A stretch of 64,000 nucleotides of DNA from CBDCKN01 sp965219035 (GTDB lineage: Bacteria > Gemmatimonadota > Gemmatimonadetes > Longimicrobiales > Gaopeijiaceae), in assembly GCA_965219035.1 (NCBI GenBank), contig CBDCMR010000003.1, positions 1,612,001 to 1,676,000 of the forward strand, in the 5' to 3' direction. Of this stretch, positions 16,701-24,591 are shown one piece after another. The position numbers were made by a program, and so were the translations under genes. Below the pieces are notes generated by a model. The model saw only the letters and a program-made list of their open reading frames with translations. It searched no databases and had not been told where the DNA came from. Numbering within the stretch: position 1 is the first letter of the stretch; every line of letters starts with the position of its first letter.

Positions 16701-17039
16701 CACTGGGAAGTGTGGATGGCCGCCGCCGCGCTCGGACCGATGGGCGCCCTCGAAGTGGCAAGCCTGCACGGCGCCCGTTTCCTTGGGGTGGAGCAGGACA
16801 TCGGAACGATCGAGACGGGAAAGCTGGCGGATCTCCTGGTGCTCACCCGCAACCCACTGGATGACATTCGGGCGACGGCGGACATTCGGTACGTCATGAA
16901 AGCGGGAATCTTGTACGACGCGGAAACCCTGGACGAGATTTGGCCGGAGACGCGCGCCTTCGGGTCCTACGATTGGGTCGTGCCCGAAATGCTCACGGAC
17001 GACGTCAGGCCTGTGGATTATTTTGACCGGCGGAGATAA
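13740..17039 (+). CDS. Secreted TolB-propeller amidohydrolase, 1,099 aa
   Basis: Starts after GAGGGA. Signal peptide MINKKLISFALFFFATAATA. Residues about 45-660 form TolB/PD40 propeller repeats (repeated SPDG.W, for example FSPAWSPDGRWLAFTTWNG). Residues about 675-1090 are an amidohydrolase: ITLGDREVVERGDVVVTGGR, VDMHAHHYVEHHG (metal HxH), VSIKQY (carbamyl-lysine position), MVTAESGD, WEHSL, IGSHGQQHG and TGKLADLLVLTRNPLDDI. Similar fusions are widespread in Gemmatimonadota and related groups; substrate unknown, probably a peptide-like or cyclic amide. Periplasmic. Confidence 0.93.
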   Translation: MINKKLISFALFFFATAATAQESEWDVTIPRGQTRTIEFTTTEGTFISVDISPDGVWVVFDLLGHVYRMLAAGGDAECLTCNSGIALNYNPRYAPDGTQIAFISDRKGQNNLWIMDGDGENPRPVTEDLMVRAFDPEWTPDGRYLMVRRQEMAALGQPAGGSGIWLYHVDGGSGVEIVGSDVAAAGSPSASPDGRYVYFHASEPGTRDPLLGAFQLRRLDLQTGRILELTHGAEGGSYRGSSGGAYAPEVSPDGRYLAFARRVPDGRIAFKGHEFGPRTALWLRDLETGEERLLMDPIAVDLAYASSGYTQRVLPGFSWSGDGRSVVITQGGKIRRVEVATGEVTTIPFTARVHREISEMAYRPFRIPDQELDVKFLRWHTGSPDGRRMVFQAVGRLWIVDLPSGTPRRLTPDSFEPFEFSPAWSPDGRWLAFTTWNGPGGGHLWRVRSAGGEPEQLTRETGEYVNPAWSPDGTEIALMRGSGASLRGQTFLNNPFYRLVRVPAAGGTMQPVTEVEHPGEWTFLMNARRQVVRPSWGPDGRIFFPERENLGEREYRTNLVSVRPDGSDRRVHLTFPDADEVVPSPDGRWVAFQEADNVYLMPVPRRGLGRDPLHVEKRKGSLPVQQLTLEGGLFPRWRDASTLEYGSGERYFVHRPADGVTDTAQIHLTVPRRVPEETIALTGARIITLGDREVVERGDVVVTGGRIACVGRCDTSGADRVVDASGTTIIPGLVDMHAHHYVEHHGILPKRNFEQAIYLAYGVTTSLDNSMWSQVVFPAGELIAAGKTLGSRTYSTGDPLYSGDGSRWNDLSSAEVAAQNVNRVVSWGAVSIKQYRQPRRDQRQWVVDAARKRGVMVTAESGDLFYNLSMVMDGHTGWEHSLSVVPVYRDVARFMGQAGIYYSPTFVVTGPAPSSEGYFFQESDVWRDVKQRRWMPWRQLIPHSRARMLRPETDYAFPLIAQGMADIIAEGGGGAIGSHGQQHGIGTHWEVWMAAAALGPMGALEVASLHGARFLGVEQDIGTIETGKLADLLVLTRNPLDDIRATADIRYVMKAGILYDAETLDEIWPETRAFGSYDWVVPEMLTDDVRPVDYFDRRR

Positions 17040-17187
17040 AAGCTTCGCGTCCGCAGCTTCACATTCGCCGTGAGCCGCTCGAAGCGCGGTTCGCCACGCA
17101 GAGAGTCGAACATGGGATCGCGAGGACCCAGGTTTCGATGGCGCTTCCGGCCTCACGCCACTCGTCAATCTGATCTGCGTTCATGAA

Positions 17188-18636
17188 TCAGCGAATTCCC
17201 ACCATGCCGTCTACCGACGCGATCAACTTCTTCGCGTCGTAGCCGACGCCGTCTTTGAAGACGATCACAACATCGCGGATATCGGATGGATCTTGCACCG
17301 GATTGCCGTCAATCACCACGAGGTCTGCGAGCTTCCCGGCGGTCACCGAACCACGCTCGTCGTACACACCCAATACTTTGGCTCCATTCGCGGAGAGGAT
17401 CTGGACCGCCTGCTCTGGGCTGAAGCCGGCTTCTAAGAAGAGCTCGTAGTTGCGCTGGTCCCCGTAGCCGGCCAGGGCTCCGACGGCGGGGTCCACCCCC
17501 GCGGCGAGAAGCCCTCCGGCCTGCACGAAGTCGTATTCGTATTGCATCTGCTTGTCGAAGATGAGACGCAAAGTGTATTGGGAGGCCGCGGCCACATCGA
17601 TCGGCGCCGTTTCAATGGCGAGCCGCCGCGCCTTCTCTTGCTCGCGCATGTGTGGGGCCATCGCGTCCCACATGCGGGGATCCTCGAAGATCCGACCGGG
17701 CGTCGACTGCTCCGACACCGAGATGGTGGAAGTCATCGCCACACCATTACTGATCATGTCGCGGAACGTGGCCTGCACGTCGGGATGATCCAGATCGAGG
17801 TCGGCCAACACAGCGAAACGCGTCGCCGGACACTGGTCCGGCTCTTTCGCAGGGTCGTACTCGGAGTTCGCACTGAGCGCGTGCTCGAGATTGTCGATAC
17901 CGAGCGCCACCGCCTCCCGGAACCCCACCGAGCAGAGGTGGGCGGTGACCTTGATTCCGTGTTTGTGGGCTTCGTCGATGACGGCGCCGAGGGTAGCCCG
18001 GGTGATCTGGGTGTACGCCTTGACCCACTCCGCGCCCTCCTCGGCCCAGTAACGAACCACCCGCCGTGCATCCTCCTCAGTCGCGAGTTCGTGCATCCCG
18101 ATCTGGTCGATACGCGTGTCCGGTCCCGGTGAAATGAGATAGGGAGTGGTGATGTGCATCCGGGGTCCGGGAAGCTCGCCCCGCTCGATGCCGCCCTTGA
18201 GGTTGAGCTCGGCATACGGTGAGACGGTGCCGGTGGTGCGAATGGTGGTGACCCCGCTCGCCAGGTAGAGTCGAGGATTGGAGTGGGGCGAGTGGACCAG
18301 CGTATTGCTGGGCGTATAGTAGAACATGTGATTATGAAGGCCAACCATGCCGGGAATGACGGTGTGACCCGAGAGATCGACCACCTCTGCGCCGGCGGGG
18401 ACGCGCACCGTGCCGGCCGAGCCCACCTGCTCAATTCGATTTCCCGAAATCACGATCGTCTGCTCATCCGCGGGCGCCGCGCCTGTGCCATCGATGATGC
18501 GCACGTGCGTCAGCGCAACGACGGCTGCGTCGATACCGACGTACTGTCTCACTGCGTCGGAGAGCTGCTGTGGGCGTTGCGCCGCTACCGGCGCCGCCAA
18601 CGACAGCAGCGCCACCACGTTCACGACCTCTCGCAT
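17188..18636 (-). CDS. Secreted amidohydrolase (imidazolonepropionase/prolidase-like)
   Basis: 482 aa. GGGAGG ribosome site; signal peptide MREVVNVVALLSLAAPVAAQ. Amidohydrolase motifs: VIPGMVGLHNHMFY (HxH), EWVKAYTQ (Lys), VTAHLCSVG (His), NLEHAL (His), GLLAAGVDPAVG (Asp), NGAKVLGVYDERGSVTAGKL. It pairs with the multicopper oxidase at 18722 on the same strand, about 85 bases apart, likely co-transcribed. It is homologous to the three tandem genes at 30896-35486. Confidence 0.92.
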   Translation of the reverse strand: MREVVNVVALLSLAAPVAAQRPQQLSDAVRQYVGIDAAVVALTHVRIIDGTGAAPADEQTIVISGNRIEQVGSAGTVRVPAGAEVVDLSGHTVIPGMVGLHNHMFYYTPSNTLVHSPHSNPRLYLASGVTTIRTTGTVSPYAELNLKGGIERGELPGPRMHITTPYLISPGPDTRIDQIGMHELATEEDARRVVRYWAEEGAEWVKAYTQITRATLGAVIDEAHKHGIKVTAHLCSVGFREAVALGIDNLEHALSANSEYDPAKEPDQCPATRFAVLADLDLDHPDVQATFRDMISNGVAMTSTISVSEQSTPGRIFEDPRMWDAMAPHMREQEKARRLAIETAPIDVAAASQYTLRLIFDKQMQYEYDFVQAGGLLAAGVDPAVGALAGYGDQRNYELFLEAGFSPEQAVQILSANGAKVLGVYDERGSVTAGKLADLVVIDGNPVQDPSDIRDVVIVFKDGVGYDAKKLIASVDGMVGIR

Positions 18637-18721
18637 CGGAACCTCCCTTTACCGTCGGACGTTAGACGCTTAGACGTTAGACCTCATAGGTCATACGTCA
18701 CACCATCACCACCCACCACTC

Positions 18722-20905
18722 TCACTTCTCACTACTCACCTCAAATAGGAATCTCATCCCCGACTCGAGATGCTCGGCGATATGGCAGTGTACCATCCAC
18801 TTACCGGGGTTCGATACGTCGAGGAGGATGTTGGCCACCGCCCCCACCGGCACGAGCATGGTGTCTTTCCAGACCAGGTTGTCATTGGGCACCCCGTTCA
18901 GATCGAGGATGAGAAACCGTTGCCCGTGAAAGTGCACAGGATGCTGCATGGCGTGAAAGGTATGGCGATCGTTGGTAATGCGAATCTTCACGATGTCGCC
19001 GAGGGTAAACTGCCAGTCGATATTCATGTTTCGCCGGCCCGTCGCCGGATCCTCGATGAGCCACGAAACCTCTTCGGGAGTGCTCGCCCAATTCATCATG
19101 GGCATGGTGCGGCTCCACTCCACGCCGTTGAAGAATGCGGAGTCGGCCCGCATGAGTTGCTCAACCGCCGGGGGAAGATTCCGAGCCTCCAGCCGGAGCA
19201 CCATCTCGCGGTCGACGGGCTTGTCGAAATAGGGGCGATACCGACCGATATCGGCGATCACGTCGTCGTGATGTCGAAGGTGCCCGAAACCCTCGCTATG
19301 GTCCTCGGCGACTCGAGTAGACGAGACCCGGATGGTGCCGAGGGTGTCGACCTCGCTGAAGTAGTTGCCGAAGATGTGGTTTACCCCCTGCACCTGATTC
19401 GTGAGCGTCACGGTTCCGGCTTCCCGAAACTGGCCTTCGACGATGTAGCGCTCGGCCGGGGCGATGACCACGTTCTCGACCCACTCTTCCCGCTCGAATT
19501 TTCCGATGTCTGACCCTACGACTTTCAGGGCCGCCCCCTCGATTCCAAGATTGAAGGTGCGGGTATTGGAGACGTTGGTGAAGAAGAATCGTATGACCTC
19601 ACCGCGGTCGACGTCGATCGTATAGTGCGGTTCCCCATTGACAAGGAAGACATTGCCGAACCGCCCCATGAACGTGTGGGTCGCCCGCTCGAGGCCGAAT
19701 GGGATGAGCCCTTGATCGCCGATCAGAATGTCGTCGAGCATGACGATCTCTTCTCGGTTCGCCGGGCCGAAGTAATCGGGGTCGGAAGAGCGGATGAGCA
19801 TGTTGCCGTAGAGGCCAAGATCCTGCTGGATGTCTTCCCGATGATGGGGGTGATACCAGTAGATGCCCGGGTCGCGAAAGAAGATCTGGTATTCGAAGGT
19901 CGCACCGGGCTCCACCGGATCCTGCGTTACGAAAGGGACGCCGTCGAATCGATTGTCGAGACGGACGCCGTGCCAATGCACCGACGTGGGCAGACTGATG
20001 TTATTTGTGAAGTTGACGACAATGGTGGCCTTCTCCGGAACGTGCAGGAGCGGTCCGGGATATTGCCCGTTGAAGCCATACATCGTGAAGGTGCGGCCGT
20101 TGATCGTCCGTTTGACGACGCGAGCGTCGAGGCTCAGCGTATCGCCGTCAGCGAGCGTAAGGAACTCGCGGGGCTTGGCCTCCGGGATCGGTCCAGGCCC
20201 GCCGTCGGGGAGGAACGGGGAGACGTCTGGCATCAGGTTGGAGAGGCCGGGTAGCATCTGAATAGCCGGGTGGCCCGGGGGCATCGGCCACATGGAATCG
20301 CGACCGTGCTGGTTGGAGCTTGCCGCGGGGGGCGCGGGGGGCAAGGCGGCGTTGGGCGCCGTGAACAGCAGGTCGTGCGACTGGAGACGCGAGCTGGGCG
20401 ACGTGCCGCGCATCACCAGTCGCCCCGTGCGCTCCGGGAGATCGGGCGACCGCTCGGCCGAGATGAAGATCACGAATTTGTTGAAGTCGACCTCCCCGAG
20501 CGTCGTCTCCCCGTTTCGAACCTCCCCCAACTTGGTCATGGGTCGAAGGATGGGGGTCGTGGCCCATGCGACGTAGGTGGCGTACTCGCCGAGAGAGCTG
20601 GGCGCTGGGAGGCCTTCGACTTCGAGGGTTACGCGATAGCGGTGCGATCCATTTGGTGCGACAGAGATCCCGAACGGCGACGGGAGATAGGACAGCCACG
20701 CTTTGCCCGATACGCGGGGGAGGTCGGGTGTGCCGTAGAGGTCCATGCAGTAGATGTCGCTCCGGGACCCGTTCGCGGACAGGCCGAAGGCCAGGCACTC
20801 GGTCTGGATGTTCGGGCCCGCGCTTTGGCCCTGTATCGTCGGCACTGCGACCGAGGTGAGCATTGACGCGGCTAGGACGCGCCAGCGAACCCCAACCATG
20901 GTCAT
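18722..20905 (-). CDS. Secreted multicopper oxidase with N-terminal extension
   Basis: 727 aa, exported. After the signal peptide comes a roughly 200-residue beta-rich domain (YATYVAWATTPIL, DFNKFVIFISAERSPDLPE), a Met/Pro-rich linker (MPPGHPAIQMLPGLSNLMP) and cupredoxin domains carrying all four copper motifs: TSVHWHGVRL, YWYHPHHR, HAMQHPVHFHGQRF and MVHCHIAEHLESGM. The axial position after the last motif is Met. Oxidises phenols or metals using O2 in the periplasm; the Met-rich linker hints at copper or metal handling. Closely similar to the copy at 28652. Confidence 0.93.
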   Translation of the reverse strand: MTMVGVRWRVLAASMLTSVAVPTIQGQSAGPNIQTECLAFGLSANGSRSDIYCMDLYGTPDLPRVSGKAWLSYLPSPFGISVAPNGSHRYRVTLEVEGLPAPSSLGEYATYVAWATTPILRPMTKLGEVRNGETTLGEVDFNKFVIFISAERSPDLPERTGRLVMRGTSPSSRLQSHDLLFTAPNAALPPAPPAASSNQHGRDSMWPMPPGHPAIQMLPGLSNLMPDVSPFLPDGGPGPIPEAKPREFLTLADGDTLSLDARVVKRTINGRTFTMYGFNGQYPGPLLHVPEKATIVVNFTNNISLPTSVHWHGVRLDNRFDGVPFVTQDPVEPGATFEYQIFFRDPGIYWYHPHHREDIQQDLGLYGNMLIRSSDPDYFGPANREEIVMLDDILIGDQGLIPFGLERATHTFMGRFGNVFLVNGEPHYTIDVDRGEVIRFFFTNVSNTRTFNLGIEGAALKVVGSDIGKFEREEWVENVVIAPAERYIVEGQFREAGTVTLTNQVQGVNHIFGNYFSEVDTLGTIRVSSTRVAEDHSEGFGHLRHHDDVIADIGRYRPYFDKPVDREMVLRLEARNLPPAVEQLMRADSAFFNGVEWSRTMPMMNWASTPEEVSWLIEDPATGRRNMNIDWQFTLGDIVKIRITNDRHTFHAMQHPVHFHGQRFLILDLNGVPNDNLVWKDTMLVPVGAVANILLDVSNPGKWMVHCHIAEHLESGMRFLFEVSSEK

Positions 20906-20981
20906 CCAGCCCTCAACACATCCAATAGCACCATGCCCCTCACTCTAAACTCGAAACTCTTTACGCTAAACTCTTAGCTCT

Positions 20982-21229
20982 TCACTCGGAAACCGCACCA
21001 GGCTGCCGCCCAGCGGTATCTCGCCAAAAAACAGCGAAGCTGCTCAATCTTGCCAGCGCCTCCCCGAAGATCTCGCGGACCCTGGTCGCCACGATCTCCT
21101 CCTCGCCGAGTGCGAGCATGAAGACGGATATGAGGAACCCCTCTTCGCCGGTGCCGTGGACACGCTCACGACGGCTGCACTCGCTCCCGTTTTCAGCGCG
21201 TCGCGCCGGGTCATTTCGTGTCGGCTCAT
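20982..21229 (-). pseudogene. Frameshifted Tat-signal protein, unknown
   Basis: GGGAG ribosome site and ATG at 21229 open MSRHEMTRRDALKTGASAA, a good twin-arginine signal, but the frame soon becomes nonsense. The neighbouring frame then gives a protein-like stretch (GTGEEGFLISVFMLALGEEE, VATRVREIFGEALARLSSF). This looks like a once-exported protein with an early frameshift. The rest of 20906-21493 shows only simple AC- and CT-rich sequence. Confidence 0.5.
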
Positions 21230-21493
21230 GGTGTGCTCCCTCCTCAGATGCCATCGACCCGACTCGTAGGCGCACCGATGGCCAAGTTCAAACGCTCCCT
21301 CGTGCATTGTACGGCGATGACTCGTAGAAGGGAAAGGACAGCGGGGTAGACGCTCAGAGGTGGCTTTATGGTTGTCCGTCTCTTGGGGAAGTCGCATTCT
21401 TGTGATGTTAGATTCTCACGGCCAGGGGACCGGTACCTTCGCTCTGAGAGGTCCAAGACGAGGGCCGGACGTAGTCGAGGATAGGGGTCGTCG

Positions 21494-22579
21494 ATGCCAA
21501 GTACGGCAGCTTGCGTAACGTGCGGTAAGCGCGTTTTCGTCGACGATCGCTTCTGCGCCGGTTGTGGGACTCCGGTCGATATCCAGGATGCCGGCTCGGA
21601 ACCGAGCACCGATGACGCGGTCGCCGGCTCCACCATCTGCCCCGCATGCGCAGGTCCGTTGGTGCCGGGGGACGAGTTCTGCTCCAAGTGCGGCACTCGG
21701 ACTCCCGACGCCCCCACCATACAGTCCGACGTATCGGTACACAGGGTCATCGCAGATAGTCTTGCCAAGGCGACGGTCGGTGACTTCGAGATCATGCGCG
21801 AGCTCGGGCGTGGAGCCATGGGCGCCGTGTACTTGGCTAGAGATCTCGCCCTGGGTCGAAAAGTCGCCATCAAGCTCATTGCGCCGGCGTTCCTCGACAA
21901 TCCAACGATGGTGGAGCGCTTCATGCTCGAGGCCCAGACCGTCGCCTCACTCCGACATCCCAACATCGTCAACATTCACGCGGTCCGAGAGTTCGCCGAT
22001 CTCCATTACTTCGTGATGGACTTCATCGACGGCCCATCACTGCGAAGAGTCCTAAGGGACCACGGCCCCCTGGAGATCCCCGTTGTCCAAGCGCTGCTGT
22101 TCCAGATAGGCAGCGGGCTCAGCTACGCCCATCGGCGCGGCCGGGGCGTCATCCATCGCGACGTGAAGCCAGCCAACATCATGCTCGACCGTGAGGGCAA
22201 CGCCTACATAACGGACTTCGGAATCTCGAAGATCGCCCAGTCGAAGAGCGGCCTGACGGTGACCGGCACCACCGTCGGTACGCCGGATTACATGAGCCCG
22301 GAGCAGTGCAGAGATGAAGTCCTGACGGGCGCCTCCGACCAGTACGCTCTGGGGATCGTCGCCTATGAGATGCTCTGCGGCGCCCCGCCCTTCACCGGGT
22401 CGCACCACGTAGTCATGTTCGCCCACACCTCTGACGAGCCATCGCCAGTTACCGAGCTCAGGGCGGACTGCCCTTCAGAGGTCGCCGACGCGGTCATGCG
22501 AATGCTCGCGAAGTCTCCCGAGGATCGCTGGCCGGACGTCGGCACTCCGAGGCTCCGACAAGGGAGGTCCGTACCGTGA
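21494..22579 (+). CDS. Zinc-ribbon Ser/Thr protein kinase, truncated at a rearrangement
   Basis: 361 aa. Two zinc ribbons at the N-terminus (CVTC..CAGC; CPAC..CSKC), then a Hanks-type kinase: GRGAMGAVYLARD, VAIKL, HRDVKPANIM, TDFGIS and GTPDYMSPEQC. The kinase core is essentially complete through KSPEDRWPD (base 22537). The last 14 residues are antisense to the neighbouring cyclase, so the C-terminal linker and any sensor or membrane domain are lost. It may remain an active cytoplasmic kinase. Confidence 0.85.
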   Translation: MPSTAACVTCGKRVFVDDRFCAGCGTPVDIQDAGSEPSTDDAVAGSTICPACAGPLVPGDEFCSKCGTRTPDAPTIQSDVSVHRVIADSLAKATVGDFEIMRELGRGAMGAVYLARDLALGRKVAIKLIAPAFLDNPTMVERFMLEAQTVASLRHPNIVNIHAVREFADLHYFVMDFIDGPSLRRVLRDHGPLEIPVVQALLFQIGSGLSYAHRRGRGVIHRDVKPANIMLDREGNAYITDFGISKIAQSKSGLTVTGTTVGTPDYMSPEQCRDEVLTGASDQYALGIVAYEMLCGAPPFTGSHHVVMFAHTSDEPSPVTELRADCPSEVADAVMRMLAKSPEDRWPDVGTPRLRQGRSVP

Positions 22580-22989
22580 GTCTGCTCCAGTGTGTGCAAC
22601 GTCGTGAGCACCTGCCCGGCCGCGGAGATCGTCGTCACCCGTGCGGCTACGTTGACCACGTCCCCGAAAACGTCCCCGGCTTCGAACAGCACCGGACCCG
22701 CGTGTAATCCGATCTGGATCTCGATCAGATGACCGTGGGGTGCCGTACGCTCCTGCATTGCCCGCTGCATATCGACGGCGGCAGCGATAGCGTCTAGGGG
22801 CGACTCGAAGGCCGCCAGTATCTCGTCCCCGATGGTCTTGATCACCGTTCCCCGAAGGTCCGCCGTTACTTGCCCGAGCTCCTCCAGGACACCCCCTATG
22901 ACCTGCCAACCTCGATCGTCTCCAAGGGCCTCAATCAGCCGAGTGCTGCCACATATGTCGGCGAACAGGATGGTTCGATCCACTTGCAT
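22546..22989 (-). CDS. Class III nucleotidyl cyclase, C-terminally truncated
   Basis: Cyclase catalytic domain: RTILFADICGSTRLIEALGD (metal Asp), RGTVIKTIGDEILAAFESP (second Asp), HAGPVLFEAGDVFGDVVNVA and VTTISAAGQVLTT. It stops matching after DLPCRSLG (base 22546) and continues as antisense kinase sequence to a stop at 22363. The expected final strand (VKGKAEPVEVFEV-type) is missing. An IS481 element sits 24 bases upstream of the ATG, so the promoter is also disturbed. Confidence 0.75.
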
Positions 22990-23004
22990 AGAGAGTCTCA
23001 CGCG

Positions 23005-23012
23005 CCATGAGC
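23005..23012. repeat. Candidate target duplication CCATGAGC, left copy
   Basis: CCATGAGC precedes the left end (GGTAAAGGACCTGGG) of the IS481 element and recurs at 24335-24342 just beyond its right end. Confidence 0.55.
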
Positions 23013-24334
23013 GGTAAAGGACCTGGGTAACAGTTAAGTCAAGAGACCTGAGTAACAGTTCTCCGTCCTTTGCAAGTGCCTCCAGTTCGTCTCTTCCCTC
23101 GTCCGAGGGAGTCGAAGATGAGGCGTTTGGGTTCAACAAAGCGTCCTAGCCAGATGGGTCCGAAGTAGACCTCAAAGAGACCGTGGTCAATCTCTTCCAG
23201 TCCGACTTCATGCCCAGCGAAGAGTCGGCCGACGGGCACACGGTCCCCGTACCAGCGGATGCCACCGTTCGTGCTGACGAGCCGGGTCTCGAAGTGGCCC
23301 GGATACGTGACCGGGTCGAGTTGCTTCGGGAAGGGTCGAGGTGAGGGTCGGTAGAGATTGGAGGGCACGGCACCGTCCAACGCCTCGTGAGGCCGGACTT
23401 CGTTGTAGAGCTTCCTGAATCTTCGAAACGCTTGCTGCTGGGTCCGCATGTTGGAGCTCGGAGGTCGGGTGGTACGCCTCTTTAGCACCAGGTGCATGTT
23501 CTCGTGCTTGCCGTTCTGCTGAGGGCAGCCAGGCTCGATGAGCTCAGGCAGAATGCCCACCTGAATGAACCACACGGACAGCCGAGAGAGACGGCCTAGT
23601 GCGTTCGAAGCGAAGGGAGTGCCGTTGTCCGTACGGATCCGTTCGGGTAGACCGTGTTGGCGAAATAGCCGCGTGAACACTGGGATCACGCCGTCGATTG
23701 TCACGTCCGGACGACCCCAACACTCCAGTACGAACCTCGAATGCATGTCCTGCACAGTAAGCGGGTAGCACAGCTCACCGTCACCCATCGGGAACTCGCC
23801 CTTGAAGTCGGCCGTCCACGTCCCGTTCGGTTCAGATGCGTTGGTATCGGGTCGACCCGGGTGCCAGCGGCGCACCCTTCGCCGACGCCTCGGCACCAGG
23901 TCGTGACGCACCAGGATGTTGTGCATCGTCTGTCGTGAGGGCAGTGCTAGCTCCGGCCGATGCGTCTGCAGGTACCACCGGATCTTCTTCGGCCCGAAGT
24001 CGTCATACTTGCGTCTAACCTCGAGGATCGTCTCGACCACCTCACTAGGCGTAGCCCATGGGCAATGCCCGGGTCGACTCGCTCGATTCTCCAGACCTGC
24101 TGGCCCGGCTCGCCGCCATCGATCCATCCACTTGTAGCCCGTCTTGCGACTAATCCCGTATCGATCGCACACCGCAGCAAAGCTCCGAAGACTGCGATGG
24201 GCTTCTTCGATAAACCGCGTTCTCTCTTCCATGACATGAGTCTCCTCGAACGGCATCGGCCTCCTCCTTTCAGAGGTGCCGACTGTAACCCATGTCCCTT
24301 TACTTAAGTGTGTACCATGTCTCTTTACCGGACC
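23013..24334 (-). mobile_element. IS481-family insertion sequence
   Basis: About 1.32 kb. Both ends contain related inverted sequences (GGTAAAGGACCTGGGTAACAG on the left; reverse complement of the right has GGTAAAGAGACATGG, then GGGACATGGGTTACAG). Flanked by CCATGAGC on both sides. The exact right end is uncertain by about 5 bases. Inserted just upstream of the truncated cyclase. Confidence 0.7.
23039..24256 (-). CDS. IS481-family transposase
   Basis: 405 aa from the ATG at 24256 (GGAGGAGG ribosome site). N-terminal helix-turn-helix (VCDRYGISRKTGYKWMDRWR), then an rve DDE core: NGTWTADFKGEF (Asp), RIRTDNGTPFAS (Asp), PGCPQQNGKHENMHLVLK (Glu), with YNEVRPHEALDG near the end. Full length and apparently intact. 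Confidence 0.92.
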   Translation of the reverse strand: MPFEETHVMEERTRFIEEAHRSLRSFAAVCDRYGISRKTGYKWMDRWRRAGPAGLENRASRPGHCPWATPSEVVETILEVRRKYDDFGPKKIRWYLQTHRPELALPSRQTMHNILVRHDLVPRRRRRVRRWHPGRPDTNASEPNGTWTADFKGEFPMGDGELCYPLTVQDMHSRFVLECWGRPDVTIDGVIPVFTRLFRQHGLPERIRTDNGTPFASNALGRLSRLSVWFIQVGILPELIEPGCPQQNGKHENMHLVLKRRTTRPPSSNMRTQQQAFRRFRKLYNEVRPHEALDGAVPSNLYRPSPRPFPKQLDPVTYPGHFETRLVSTNGGIRWYGDRVPVGRLFAGHEVGLEEIDHGLFEVYFGPIWLGRFVEPKRLIFDSLGRGKRRTGGTCKGRRTVTQVS

Positions 24335-24342
24335 CCATGAGC
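24335..24342. repeat. Candidate target duplication CCATGAGC, right copy
   Basis: Matches 23005-23012. The 250 bases to the next gene show no recognisable feature. Confidence 0.55.
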
Positions 24343-24591
24343 GTGCAACATGCGATTGACGTCTCCCCACAATAGCTGGTGGCAGGGGTCGGGGTCGAGA
24401 ACCCTTGCTGCTGATGTGAAGGGAGTGACGGGTGCACACAGGCTTTTCCGCAAGGCAAGCCTCTCTGATTGCCACCCGGAACACCCGTGATTACCAGCGG
24501 TCTCCCATTCCGGCGCGGACGCCGACGGCCTTGCTGGACTCCGGACTGCTGGCCTAGGAGCCCATTCTGGTAATGGGATGCGGACAGGATC

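Noticed and set aside
18655..18690. Short repeats GTTAGACGCTTAGACGTTAGAC
   Set aside because: Too short and irregular for CRISPR; a simple-sequence stretch in front of the multicopper oxidase stop with no cas genes.
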